Under the pieces are notes generated by a model. The model was not told where the DNA came from, made no database searches, and saw only the letters and a program-made list of their open reading frames with translations. Shown piece after piece: positions 1 to 13,600 of a stretch of 64,000 nucleotides of DNA. A program made the translations under genes and the position numbers. How positions within the stretch are numbered: position 1 is the first letter of the stretch; each line of letters starts with the position of its first letter. Source of the DNA: Dendrocalamus latiflorus (taxonomy: Eukaryota; Streptophyta; Magnoliopsida; Poales; Poaceae); assembly GCA_017311315.1 (NCBI GenBank), contig CM029666.1:34606749-34670748 (forward strand), in the 5' to 3' direction.

Positions 1-1743
1 CCATCATTGTTTAACCATTGAATTTGATATGGATATGGGTGTTCCTTATATTTCAAACCAAGTTTAGAATAAAGCTCATGACTAGCTAAATTGTGGCAAC
101 TTCCACCATCAATAATAACTTTACAACACTTACCATCTTTACTCACCTGAGCCCGTGTTCGAATAAGATTGCATTGATTTGATTTTATTTGTACACTCAA
201 CACCGTCGGTGTACACACAGCTATAGGGCCAGCGCCGGGATCACAAACACCATCTTCATTCACCTCCTCCCCTTGTCCTTCCTCATGTATGTCTCCAAAT
301 CTTCCAAAATCAGTAAGGGCCTCACTTTTCTCCTTGCTAGTAGAGTCATATTCTCTATTTTCCAATAGCAATATGACCTTGTTATTTGGACAATCTTTTT
401 CCATATACCCTTGTCCAAGACATTTAAAGCATTGGATGGCACTACTTCTTCCTGTAGAACCCACTGAAGATGACAAAGGTGCTGGACTCTTCTTGGCAAT
501 TAATGTTGTAGCATTCTTTCCGCTTGGTACAACACGTGTACTAGGAGTAAAACTTCCGCCAGATGGGTTAGCTTTAAATGAATTGAAATGGGATGTGGTT
601 TTACCTCCTGTAAGTGCTAAATGGGGGCATATAAGATGATGTTTTTCTTGCTCTCATGTCATGTTGCACTTGTCTTTCAGCCTTAATTGCTTGATGTACC
701 AATTCTACCATATTGTTGTAAGGCTGAAATTCAGTGATACGCTTGATGGAAGAGTGCAAACTAGCAAGGAATTGAGCCATTATTTATTCTTCTTGTTCAT
801 ATACATTAGCTCGAATCATGGCCATTTCTATCTCTTTCTAGTACTCCTCTACTATGAAAGTTCCTTGCTTCATTTGCTGCAATTTATCAAATAAATCACG
901 TTTATAATGTTTGAGAACAAACTTTGCTCTCATGTGGTACTTCATCTCTTCCCATGTAGTGATGGGAGGCTCGTCATACTCTTTCTTTTGATTTTGAACT
1001 TGTTCCTACTATATAAGTGCATAATCAATGAATTCAAGCGAAGTCATGTGTATCTTGTTTTCTTCAAAGTAATTGTACAGACGAAACATCTTGTCCACCT
1101 TGAGCTCCCAAGTGAAGTAATCCTCAGGGTCATGTGTACCTGAAAATAATGGTATAGTAAATTTAAGCTTACCAAATGTCTTCTTGTTTGGTCAATCATC
1201 GCCGTAGTGATTACGGCGGCGGTAGCCGTCGTCGTAGTGAAGAAAGTCATCGTCATCGAAGCAAGGTGCTCCCCACCACGACCTCCATGCCCATGGCCCC
1301 CCTGGACCATGGAAACTGCCCCCTTCACCTCTCCCAAGTAGGAGTAGACGAATGGTATTTGCCACTACGCGGTCTCGCCTTTGTTGAGCTTCCTGACCAC
1401 CTCAGGCAGCGGCCACTCCCTCATCATGTGGAGGAAGGGCAGCCGCAAGATAAACACTTCGTTCTTCTTGTTGTGGTCGAAGTGCTCGCACAACGTCGTT
1501 CACAATATTCCCACGTAACACGTTCATCTGTTGATTGAGCTTAATACAGAGATCCTACATATACGCTTTGAGTTCAATGTGGCGATCCTGTATATCTGAC
1601 TTGAGTTGTTCCCCCATTGCAGTGATGCCAACTATAAATTCTTGTTACAATGTACTTCTCGATGTCTGATGTTGAAAGCGAGTCACCGGGGTATTAAGAT
1701 TAACTTCATGCTCCTCACCATATTTATCTTCTCCACTTGACAT
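1..1743 (-). pseudogene. Retrotransposon gag-protease remnant (Ty3/gypsy)
   Basis: Read from an ATG at about 1743 downward, broken frames give a Retrotrans_gag-like region (residues such as FSGTHDPEDYFTWELKVDKM near 1150-1090, and a WEEMKYHMRAKFVLKHY-like stretch near 950-900). A zinc-knuckle-like CLGQGYMEKDCP follows near 425-390. Near 110-60 is the aspartic-protease-type segment IIDGGSCHNLAS. Gag is expected to form the particle coat and bind RNA; the protease would cleave the polyprotein. Several in-frame stops and frame changes occur (for example near 1650, 1550, 1360 and 1010), so this copy is dead. The active-site triplet reads DGG rather than the usual DTG/DSG, a form common in plant gypsy elements. 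Confidence 0.75.
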
Positions 1744-3098
1744 GGTTAGATTGTGCAAAGAAAACACAAAGCAATAGCAAGGTATATAGATGCTTAGTAT
1801 AAATCACTCAATCTCACTCTTTTCTTTTACAAGTAAAGTTATCACCTTTTCGAAGTGAATTAAGGCCAATAAAACTTACACTTGGTAGAAGCTATAATAG
1901 CAACGTGATAATCAAGCGAATGTACGAGTGTTCACAATTACACAACAACGATTGTTTAATAGAAATTGGTATGGAGTGTACATCCTATGCAATCTGAAAT
2001 TCTTGATATTATAAAGTTAAGTAATAATCTAAACTAGAATATTTTGCCTAAGTGCTGATCCAAAAGGTTTAAGTGAAGTGTATGAACGCACACGCAAAGA
2101 TCAATATGACTCAATGTAAACAAAGGATTGAGTTAAATAGAGGCAATTTGAAATTGAGGATTAATTAACCCATTTTGCACCCAAATAATAGGAGAGACGC
2201 TTGTCAATTGCAATAGTTTGAATTTAAGAGCATAAGATTGCTCAAAGAAATTAAATTATACAATATGAATTTATAGACTAAGAACTCACCCAAATTTAGC
2301 CAGTGCTTTCTTTTTCTTTCTTTCTTCTTTTTTCTCAAGGCGTGGCTTCCTTTTTTTATCGGCTGTCTTTTCTCTCTCTCTTTTTTCAAGTGTTGAACTA
2401 GGTTTAATTGTTTCTTGATTTTGCACAAGTCGCAATATTCAGTAAGATGTAAAATACTTAAAAGTAGCCCTAGTTACAATATTCAATAGGTAGTCTCAAT
2501 TGATAAAAATAGATATAAGTGAAGCTCACAATGTTTTTTTTTTGGGTTCTCGGCTGGCAGGTTTGACGCGAGCAACAGAGAAATTGGTCAGATTCACAGC
2601 TGTTCGGTTGGAACAAGAAAACTCGGTTTACAAGGTGTGCGCATAGACTTCGGATGAAGTATGGGATTCGGATCACAGTCACACGCTGGATTGTTTAGTG
2701 CTCAATTTGGCCACCAACTTCTTTAGTGGCTGACTGCCACGTGGTGACTACTGTTGGACCAGAACAAAGTTGGCTTGCTAAGAATTCAAACCGGACAAAG
2801 CCAAGGATTTTCTAGCTTCAGTCGAAACTCAATAAGTTTTTTTTAATGTGCTAATTGAGGATTCATCTAGCAAATTTTCTAAGGTTTATGTAGACATAAC
2901 GATTAAGCGACGCAAAGGAACACGACGATCAACACCTAAACAAAAATTCTAATGAATCAAAACTTAACAAAGCTCACAAAAATAACATATGCAAAAATTA
3001 GGATTTGGAATTTTTTGTCGCAATTTTTAGTTTAATGAATTATCGAACAGAAACAAATCAATCTAAAAAAGGTAAATAATACTACCGAGTAAACCACA

Positions 3099-3111
3099 CT
3101 TTGATACTAAG
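3099..3111 (-). other. Degenerate primer-binding site (initiator tRNA-Met type)
   Basis: The minus strand reads TTAGTATCAAAG just inside an ...ATATCA LTR end. It differs at two positions from TTGGTATCAGAG, the usual start of a plant Met-tRNA PBS. The two-base gap between LTR end and PBS is the same as in the element at 48183. Confidence 0.5.
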
Positions 3112-3112
3112 G

Positions 3113-3871
3113 TGATATAAGGTCGTCCGATCTTCTCATCGTATGATCAAAATACTCACGTGTCCTCTCTTGAATCGTAGTGATCATCTATTGCTAATGT
3201 AAGAACGAACACTCTTTAATTCGCAAGATCACACACACCGAACTTTACGACCACCAAGCGAAACCCTATCGCACGTCCAATTTCCAACAGAAAGGTTAAA
3301 CGATCTTGATTTAGATGAATTCTCAGTTTTTCCTCATGATGAACTTGGTCACCGTAGAAGAATTCTCAAACAAAGCAATCTTTTTTTTTTTTGCAAAAAA
3401 TGTGGTTCACCCCCTCTCCCACGCACACCACCATGGGCCTAGGGCCTTCACACGCCACACACATGGGCCGCACACACTTGGTTCAATTCAAGTCCAGTTC
3501 ACTGCAAATAAAAAAAAACCTCTCCATACGAAATAACACAGTTGCATATCAATGTGCTTAGCCAATCAATGACCGGATGGGCCTTGGACTGTCTCCTCAT
3601 GCATTTGGTTGGCTCTCTTATGGATATGATTGTATCTGGTGCTCCTCTTCCATGTCCATGTGCTTGTGTGTCTCTCACACATGGGTTTTTTCCCTCAGGT
3701 GGACAGCCGCATGGACTTGTTTCCCTGGAGTTCGGCCAGTGGAACTTCCTCCCCATGTGAGCCACTTGAGATTGATGTTCCTTGGGCTGCATGTATTCCC
3801 TCCTTGCTGGCCGTAGGGTCTCCTTTCCTTCGATTTCAAGGTCTTCACTTCAATCAAACCTAAGGATACAC
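3113..3871 (-). repeat. Probable 5' LTR of the gypsy element at 1-3871
   Basis: It starts (plus-strand TGATATAAGG) immediately outside the PBS at 3099-3111. Bases around 3126-3170 resemble the equivalent part of the LTR at 48183 (a GATCTT..ATCGTATGAT pattern). The outer end is not fixed; TGTATCC read on the minus strand near 3871 is only a candidate. No ORF here has coding character. Confidence 0.4.
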
Positions 3872-4651
3872 AAAGTACAGACTGAGATAGCATCCAATTC
3901 TCATTAAAATCAATAGAAAATTCATTAAAAAAACAAAAGCATATGTTGATTTAGTAACTTGGCTCTTGCTCTTATCATATGGCCTCTTGGTGTTTCCTAA
4001 ACACTTAAAGAGGTAGACGACATAATAGTAGTAGGGATGTCCTCATCAAAACACAAGCCAGCCAAGCAGCAGATATTACGTACTCTATCAAGTATCAATC
4101 AAGGGTGCTCTCTGAAATCTGACCATATGAATAAATAAGTAGAAAGCCTGCGATTCAGCCCAATAAAAACCAGAAACCATTTTTGATTTTAGTGGAAGGA
4201 ACTTGATAGCCTTTTTATTTCAGAAAAATAAAACCCGAAGGGGAGAATAAAACTTATTCATGTTGGCATGAAGTCATGTACATCAATGATGCAGAACTGA
4301 GTGTTGACATGATGACAACTAGAGCTTAAGGAGTGTAACAAAAAATACAGAAGTCCTGCAATTATTGCCACTTTGACAAACGCAAAAATTGTAATTGAAA
4401 GGCCACTGAATATTTAGCTCATACACTAAACAAGCTTAATTTTGTAATTTCCATTTCTTTCCCTCAGAAATCATAAGCAACATATCACCTAGTAAAAATT
4501 ATGACATGCACCTCAAGAATGATAAGAATATTCTGTTCACAAATAGTTTGACATAGGTGATAATCAGCACTGCAACTATCATTTAATAAAAATATGACAT
4601 AGCAAGAACAGAGGGAAATGTGCCTTTAGAAATATGGAACAGATTATGTCA
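3872..4651. other. Intergenic spacer / 3' flank of RTEL1
   Basis: AT-rich DNA between the gypsy element and the RTEL1 stop codon. It presumably contains the RTEL1 3' UTR. No further gene, repeat or RNA feature was recognised. Confidence 0.5.
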
Positions 4652-7600
4652 TTATGTGTTAGCCACAGTATATCTTCGAACAAGCTGCTCATATAATGGG
4701 AGATGATTCTTAGGAACAAAAACCCTGAACCTGTAAGCAAATGACAACAATAATCAGGTAATAGTTTAGTTTTCAGTTTAGTAGATAACATAATGTAACG
4801 AACAAAATAATGAAGTTCCCGAATCCATGGTAATGACAACAAATGTAATTTTACCCTTCAAGTAGTGCATGTCGCCCTGGAGGGGAAAAAAGTTTCGCTA
4901 TTGCTTCTAGTGAGTCTTTGATGTGCATGGTTTTCAATTTTAAGGCCTTCATAAATTCAACAAACTCTCTGTACTCTGCCGTACCGAGATTTTCTCGAGC
5001 CTAGTAAAAAATATCCAAAATTGAAGTATTACTATTATCTCATACACATAGCGCAAAGATAGCATAAGACAAAGCTGAATTACAGGGGGCAAGCAGAATA
5101 CCAGCTTCAAGAAGGCTGGCCCTGTGTTAGCCTCATTCTTTTCACATGCTTGTTCAATAGAACCTCTCTTTGATGGAGGTGTAGATCGTTCACCTTGGTA
5201 TCCGGCCAAAGCTCTTGACTCAACATTATGTTGTGATTTTGAAGAGATATTATCAAAGCCAACAGCATCTTTGGATCTGTCTGTTATTTTAGCTTTTTTA
5301 AGGCCCAAAGACTTGAAGGTATGTTGCGTTTGATGTCCATGTATTGCCTTATCAACAGTCAAATCAACAACCTGAGCATCCTGAGACAGTTGGTCTCCCG
5401 AGGATAAGAGCTGTGAAGTAGATGAACAGACATGTTTCATAGAAAGGGTAGAGCCATTGGCGGGAGTGGTCTGGGCAAACTTAATATAGCTACTTCTTCT
5501 GGCTGTTGCATTTACTGATAACGTAGTTCCCAGGTGCTCATTTACTGCAGTGGCAGCCTAGCAGAAGATATATAATGCTTTCTATAAGTACCAGAGGTAT
5601 TAAACTGTATTGATCATATATGTGAATGCAACGGATATATACCGAATCAGATAGAATCTCCTGAGGCATACACTTGTTTGCAAGCGGTGCTATACTATCT
5701 GCATGTGACAACATGTTCACAATAAGTAGCTGATAAATGAAAATTATCTAGAGCATAGTAGATCAGCACAAACACGGTGTAGTAATTAACCAAGCAATTC
5801 ACAGCAAATAAACCAGGGCTGCAACAAATGTCTGGTTCGTCCTTTTCCATAGTTGCATTGTACATTAAAAATGGTTCAGAGTTGAGACTATGCAACTCAT
5901 GTTGTAGACCACTAAATATAATCAATATTCAACAGCCAGGTTAAACAGATATTTTAAGAGCAGCGTTGACACTGCAGCTGGACCTTGACACTCATATTCT
6001 ATAAATATAAATAAAAGCATGCTGTAAAGAAACTTTTTCAGTATCATACAAAAAAACTTGAAATTTTATTATCTTACTAAGCAAAAAGTTGTTCATTTTA
6101 CAGCACCACTTAGTATTTATGAGTTCATAAAGAACCAAACATATAGAACATCAGAAACTACAATATGTAGTTATGTACACACAATTTGAGTCAAATTTAA
6201 TACAACGTTACACATATTATTCTTTCTTCTAATTTTGATAGACACAGGTTCAATTCCCACTTGTACAGCTAGAGATAAGTTTGAACCGTGTTCCAATATT
6301 GCTCGATAGCTGAAATGTATTTAGTTGTCAAACTCATTTTCAACAATCCGGACATCATGAGGAACAACAAGTGGTATTTTAAATTTCAAATTAAATATAG
6401 AAGTAGAATCTCCACAGCTTGGTTGTAAAAAAAGGCATATAAGCCCATAAACTAATCGATTCTGTGCAAATAAGCCCCTACAGATTAATTCTGTTTTAAG
6501 TTTGTTGAGGGGAGATATCTAGTGCAAAAGCACAACTTGGTGCAACCAAACAAAAAACTTTTGTTTGGGCACTATATCAACATGAAAAATTCCGAATAAA
6601 AATTCTAGATGCAGCCTATGGTGTTGCCACACCCTTTAAAACATTAACTTCAAAACTCAAAATATGTTAGGAGAAACAAAAAAAAGATAAGCTTGCTGTG
6701 AATAGTTACATTTGTCTTTTTCTTTTAATTTGTCATTCGTCGGAATTTTCTTATTTTTGTTACTCTCAACATAGAATGAAGTTGAACATAATAATTTGTG
6801 TATAGGCAGAGTAATTTGAGAAGTGAATCTAGAATTTATTTTTGGAATTTTCCATGTTAACATAGTGCCCAAAACAAAAGTTTTTGCATGGTTTCACCAA
6901 ATTGTGCTTTTGCACTAGATATCTTCCCTTTTGTTGAGTAGTCACTATAACATTCAGTTTGTGTATTCAACACCTTGTAGCTCAACTTTATTTACTTGAA
7001 GTCTTGAACCCTATACAACTAATAAATATCTAATTACTGTTATAGGTATTAGTGTTTTTTCCTATTATCTAGGGTTTAGGGTTGTGTGTTGAGTCTGTAC
7101 TATATAAACCCCTTTGGCTGTGTAATACATAGGCAAGCATTTCAACTTACATGGTATCAGAGTCTAAATTTTGAACCTAGCCTCCACTCCGGTCACCGCC
7201 GGCCGCCGCCACCGCCCCGGGAGGAGTGTGCTCCACTCCCGAGGGCGGCCACCGGCCACCTCCATCCCCCCAAGCCTGCACCGCTGCCAGCCACCGCACG
7301 GATCCAGGCACCGCCACTCTCCTCCACTGCGCCGCCGTTGCCGGACGCCACGCATGCCAACGTGCTCACCGCCAACCCGTGCCAGATCCGGACGCATCCA
7401 GCCTCCTCGTGCCAGATCTAGCCGGCTCCGGCCTCGGCCGCGCTTCGCACCGCCGCTCCAACGCCGGGCGGCAACTTCTTCGTCGGCTCCTCTAGTGGAT
7501 CTTGGCTGGTCGCCGGATCCCGTCGTCCATGCGGCTCCACCTCGCGCTCTTTGGGCCGCCACGGCCTGGAGGCTCCCTCGATGAGGGGCCACCGCCAGGC

Positions 7601-10600
7601 CCTCTTGGCCTACTCTTTCGCCACCGACAGCGCGCCACTCGGTTCTGGCCACCTCTGTGCCAGATCCATGCGGATCTAAACCACCTCGTCTCCTGGTCGC
7701 CGCCAGCTCCCTCTGGCCTCCCCGGCGCTGTCCCAACCACCGGATCCCATCGTCGCCAGATCCCTCCGCTGCTCAAGCCTCTCCGCCTGCACTTGGCCGA
7801 CTCCCGCCCAGATCCGATCGCCGTCGCCTCGGATCCAACAACCGCCGCCATGGATCCGGGCTCCTCCACCTCGGCCCCACCAGATCCGGGCTCCCCGCTG
7901 CCGCTCCTTTGCTTCGCGTGACGCGTTGATGCAAAGGATGCCATCGCTGCTCCAGTCGCCGGATCCGAGGCGAGGCCTCAGCCTGTGCGTCCATGGTGGC
8001 CGGAGGGAAGAGGGAGTGAGGGGTGAAGACTGAAGAGAGAGAAAGGGAGTGAGTGAGGGGGTGAAGAGAGAGGAGGGGAATTTGAATGGATAGTACTTTT
8101 GCTACTGCTAGTATCTGTTCTTGAATCTTTTTCGTTTTGCGTCTTCCGTTGCGTCGATCCAAGTCCGTTGCCATCTCTCTATCAGTTCGTCAATGTCATG
8201 CGAATCCACAAATTCCTTATCAGTCAGCCGACTACTTTGCTAGCCACAGTCCATCCTATCGGATGAGTGTGGTCATCTCCTTTCTTTTGCATAGCCACAA
8301 CCGCTGCTCTTCTCCTTGAGCCGCTGCAGATCGTAGAAATCTTTATGATACCGTCGCTTCTCTTTCAGCCGTCGCCCCGAGCTTCCAAGGCCGCCGCGCT
8401 TCTTCTACACCACGCCTCCGTAGCGCTTCTTATGCACTACGCCACCGCCGTCTCGGGCTTCGATCTGTGCCGCTATGCTTCTATCTCACTCTTCGGCTTG
8501 ATTTGACAGCTCTCTACTTGTGTCACCTTCCACATCCTCTTCATCATGTTACAGCGGTCGACTTTGTTCCCGCTTACCTCTACCTTCTCAACCCCTGCAC
8601 TTTGTGCTTTATGGGCTACTGCACGATTTCATAAGGGAGGTGATCTTTCTGACACAATTTTCCAAAAGCCGCACGACATGACATCTTCGAGACTCGGACT
8701 TCGGATTTTTCTTATTTTAATGTTAACCCTTCCAAATGCAATGCTATTGCTTATACCTTACATTTGAGGGGGGTTATTAAGGGTATTAATGTCTTTTCCC
8801 ATTGTCTAGGGTTTAGGGTTATGTGTTGAGTCTTTATTATATAAGCCCCTTTGGGCTATGCGATACACAAGCAAGCATTCCAACTTACAATTGCGTCCCT
8901 TCGTCTATGACCAACAAATTTATGACACTGCTACTAATTTATCTGGAGTGTTAGCTAAAGTTTGACAGGGTACTGATGTGTTTGAAAGGAAAATTTTCCA
9001 ACAATTAACATCACTGATAATAAGTTAGAGAACTGCAAATGGGTGAATCAATATGAAATCATCAACATAAATGCACCAGCCACCAATTAAGCCAACAAAA
9101 CCATGCTCACAGCAAGATCCAAACCAACAAGAAGCACACCAGACGAAGGTTGAAATAACAATCAATTAAAATATTTCAGCGGATGTCATTTGGCATTTAA
9201 AACATAGATTGAAGAAGATGAAGAGTATCATCTCAAGATTCAAAACAGGATCTTTACCATTACAATCTGTCCCTTTCAGCTTCAAAGAATCTGCAGAAAC
9301 TTTATCTCGGAAAAACCTGGTCAACCTTTGGACTACTTCCCCATACTTTGGGTAGCACTGCAGGAAAAATACTAGTAGATATACAACCAAAGAGCATTGC
9401 AAGATAAAATCAACAAACATACCTTTATATAAGGTCGAAGCCAATACGACATTTGAGATTGATAATTTGGCCACACAAACCTATAAGCCATGTGCAATGT
9501 CAAGAAGCTCTCTTAACTCAAAAGGCTAGTGCTTCAGACAAATTTTGATTGAAACAGCTTGCTAATCACGTGAGGTTCAAGATGAATAAGGCATTGGAGA
9601 TAACCACGACCCCTAAAATTTTATATGTTAAGCTGACCTTAGCTTACAAAACCGCAAAGACTATCTTGAGATTTTCAAAGTGTTGATCCTTTTTTAGCAT
9701 CATTTGAAGGATCATGATAAGAAAGAAAAATCGCCTAAAAATGCTAAAACAGAATATATGTAAAATAGAAGAAATGTGCAAAGTAAATACAGAACATTAA
9801 GAATATTTTATTCTGAAGTTATTCCGGTGGGAGGTAGGGCTGTTCATGGCAGTTTTCGCAACCCGTCCAAAACCATGCCACAGTGAGTGGTAGGCCAGAT
9901 GGAGGCAGCCGGCGACCTCGTTTTGAAAGTCAAACAGTTTTGGATGGGTTGCCAAAACCGGGTTTGAACAGCCCTAGTGGGAGGTCCAGCAGAAAACTTA
10001 TAATATTTTAATTCCCTGCTTAGAAGCTAATGATTAGATTTAGACCTTTCATCACAATAAATAATTGCTCCGTAGTCGTGGCGATGTCTGATGACACGTC
10101 CAACAGCCTGATTGACAGCCCTTGCTGCTTGTTGTACATACCATTCCTCTCCTCTCAAAACCTACAAAATGGTCAAAAATTTACTTTTAAACATTATCAG
10201 GATATTAAAGCAGAGGGATGGAATTGCATTATATGCATGAAATACTTTTGTTTCAAGTTCCCAATATAGTCACTTGTAATTAATAAGAGGAACAAGAATC
10301 TGACTAAAGAACATTTTTTGAGTGAGTGTTAAGCTTCTCCTAATCATCATAAGTGTAACCTACCTCAAGCCTATTAGTTAATGTATTGGGCCTATTGGCT
10401 TATACTTACCGTCAAAGCCACAAGGTTTAGCCCCATGTTAGATCATTAGTCTTGAGCTTTCATCTCAAGGGCTTCTCTAAGCCCTCCCAAACAGCTTCAG
10501 TACAAACCTCTAAATTTTTTTTTCTCGAACAACGCAGGAGAGCTGCGTGTCATTTCATTAAGAAGAAAGAAAAAAAACAGAGAGACAAGAGTCTACTCCA

Positions 10601-13600
10601 AGTACAAGGGGGAAAAAACTAACTCCCGCACCCAACACTTAAAACCAAGAAAAACTAACACCCCAGCACACATCAAGCCTGTGTGCAAAGCATCTGAAGA
10701 AACATCTCATTAAGAGCAGAGGCTCCAGCCATGCACCACAAAGCACTCTCATTAGCCACAGCTTGTAGAACCAAATGGACATTTGGAGGACCTCCTTCGA
10801 ACACACAAGCATTACGATGCTTCCATATTTCCCAAGCGACCAAGATGATTAAAGAATTCAGCCCTTTTCTCAATTTTTTATCAAACCCCTTGATTGTTTG
10901 GCACCACCAATTGGAAAATCGAGACTCTCCAGGCTGAGGAGCAAAAGTTAGCAAACCCAGTCTGCTCAAGATCAGAGCCCAGACCTGTCGAGAGAAGACG
11001 CAAGATACAAGGATATGCTGAATTGACTCCTCTGCTTGATCACATAAGGGGCAGGTTGAAGGGTGGGGTAACCCACGTTTAGCCAGCCGATCAGCTGTCC
11101 AACAACGGTTGTTGATGGCTAGCCAAATAAAAAATTTGCACTTTAAAGGAGCCCAACTCCTCCAGATCCTTTTCCAGGGAGAAAATCTGATCGTTCCCAG
11201 GAAAAAAGCAGCATAGGCTGACTTGCTGGAATAGATGCCGGATTGTGTCAACTTCCAACGAAATTGATCAGGAGTATCTTGCTGCAAAATTACCCCATCC
11301 ACCAAATCCCAGATCAGCAAATATTCCACCAAGACCTGAACAGAAAGAGTGCCTCTGATGTCCTTCACCCATCCACGATTGTTGAGGGCCTGCGCAACTG
11401 TCCTAGTTTTTATTAATCTCTTAGGAACCAAACTGTACAGATTTGGGGCAAGTTCAGCCATATTCTTTCCTTGTAACCAACGATCCTTCCAGAATTTAAT
11501 AGATTCTCCGCTGCCCAAAATGCAGATAACAGCCACGTCAAAAATGGCTCGGGCATTCCGCAGAACTTGGATAGGTAATCCAGCCCAAGGTCGCGAATCG
11601 CCTAATTTTTCAGCCCACAACCACCTGATACGCAGAGCCCAACTCAATGTTTCGAGCTTATGTATGCCCAGGCCGCCGTACTGCAAAGGACATTGAACTT
11701 TTTCCCAAGAAACTAAGCAATTTCCACCGTTGGCCTGCTCTTGACCTTTCCAAAGAAACCCTCTTCGCTTTTTGTCAATTGCTTTAAACACCCATTTTGG
11801 CAAATCCAACGCAATCAAGTGATGGATGGTAGTGGCTGTCAACACAGCCCGTACCAAGATTAATCTTCCAGCCCTGTTCATGAGAGAAGCTTTCCAACCC
11901 GGAAGATGATCAGAGAGGCGTTAAGCTTCTGACTTCGTTTGTACAAGTGCAGTAGTTATTTGTTTTTACAATGTAATTTATCACAACAACCATGCCATTT
12001 ATTATTTTTACCATAGAAGCCATGATGGCAAAGAAAATTAATATAATATGGTATTTGCCATGTTACAATATTTTGGACTTGTACCATATAATTAGCTTGG
12101 TAAATTGCTGTGCTTTACTTAATGTGGTATTACAACAAGTTCACACTTAATAGTTAATATACGATTAAAACAGATCAATGGAGGCTCAATTAACAATGCA
12201 GTATGAAAAAAATTAACCTTTGTGTTCTTATTAGATGGTGTGCCCTGCTTATCCAAATAATCACGCTTAAGCCGAACCTGGAACAAACACAAAAAGGAAA
12301 TTTCAAGATTTACTGAAGGATAAAGTAGTGTTCTAAAAACAGGTCTACCAGGCCATATACTCGTACTAGGTCACCTCACCTGTTACTAGTATGTAAAACC
12401 GAGTAATCAACAGGTCTACCAAGTATAACCGGGCGAGTATACGGGATACTCAGCTAACAGGCCGTTTAAAAGCTGTTAGAGCAGGCTAGCAGTAGCAGTC
12501 TAGCACTTTATAAGCTTTAGTTCATCACATAGTCATATGACACCTTTTGGTTTGGTTGCTAATTAACTATATAGAACGCAAATTAGTTAACTAAACATTT
12601 AGTGATAAGATGCTAACAAGAAGTATTATTTTTGTTAAAAGCTATATAGGTAATTAGGTTTTTTTTCTCGAACACGCAGGAGAGCTGCGTATCTTTTTAA
12701 ATTAAGAAGGAAAAAAGGGGGACGAGAAACCCCAAAACAACAAGGATAACAACTAAACACCCCGACACACACAGCCACAACAAGCCACCACAAACTAACA
12801 AACATCCCTAGACACAACAAACCAAAGTCATGGAGTTCTAGAGTTGTTCTGCTCAAATCATATCCTTAAACCTTTTGTTGTTAGCACTTTACTACATGTA
12901 TATCTAGTGATGTTGCTGCCATATGATGGTATGGTTGGAAGTTGTCAATGTGAAACAACATATAATATGAATTATAAGCTCAACTTTATTGTTAATTTCC
13001 ACTTCTCAATTTACAATTACATCAATTTTTATCTAGCATTGATCCATATTCCTGATTTACAATACATTATTGATTACATAAGTGTTCACTTGCTCAACTT
13101 GTGATCCTTCTTACTTTCTCATTTACAATTTCATGCTGAACTCCATTTTGATGCTATATGAATATACATATATAAATCCATTATTTAAATAGAAAAACCG
13201 GTTACAAGGCTAAGTACAAGGTCGATTACCGTATAATCACTACAAGGTGAGGTAACCGAGCGAGTACCGGTTACCGAGTTTTAGAACTATGGGATAAAGC
13301 CATTGTTCTTGCTAGGTAATACAAACAATACTTGAGAGTATTATAACTCTAAAACTTGAGAGTTACATTGCTCTCTGCATAGAAAAATGAAGGTGCTCAC
13401 ATCATATCAGTGTGTTTGTAGGCAAGGAGCTGAGTAGCTAGCAAAAAAAATTGTGCAAAGTGGTCAAAAGTTTATGCAGGTTGAAAAGGTAGGGAACGAA
13501 AGAACATTTTGTCTGAAAAAAGTGATGAGGAAATTATTTCCAGACTTACTAGCTGCTGCGTCAATCAAGTTTCCCAAAAATACACAAAGAAACGTGTACA

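Larger units (their letters stand above)
1..3871 (-). mobile_element. Ty3/gypsy-type LTR retrotransposon, 5' part, running off the window
   Basis: On the minus strand, from high to low coordinates, the order is a probable LTR (3113 to about 3870), a degenerate initiator-tRNA-Met primer-binding site, a leader of about 1.3 kb, then gag and the start of protease, continuing past base 1. The leader-plus-PBS arrangement resembles the element at 47337-51693, so the two may be the same broad lineage. The outer LTR edge is an estimate; no target duplication can be tested because the other end is outside the window. It lies about 780 bp downstream of the RTEL1 stop codon. Confidence 0.7.
7038..8889 (+). 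mobile_element. Small non-autonomous LTR retrotransposon in an RTEL1 intron
   Basis: Two similar terminal repeats of about 115 bp (7038-7151 and about 8772-8889) share TCTAGGGTTTAGGG, TATATAA and a CAAGCATT-CAACTTACA end. TGGTATCAGAG, a Met-tRNA primer-binding site, follows the first repeat directly, and a G-rich polypurine tract (TGAGGGGGG) precedes the second. Flanks ATTAC (7033-7037) and ATTGC (8890-8894) look like a mutated 5-bp target duplication. The interior encodes no gag or pol. Its first 750 bp are very GC-rich, the rest ordinary, which suggests carried sequence. Size is between TRIM and LARD classes. Confidence 0.8.

Noticed and set aside
5124..5333. Plus-strand open frame opposite RTEL1
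   Set aside because: Shadow of the large RTEL1 exon at 5102-5558; the minus-strand frame has acceptor, donor and family similarity.
7164..7944. Several overlapping GC-rich open frames
   Set aside because: Low-complexity frames on both strands inside the small LTR element; none has a recognisable domain or preferred strand.
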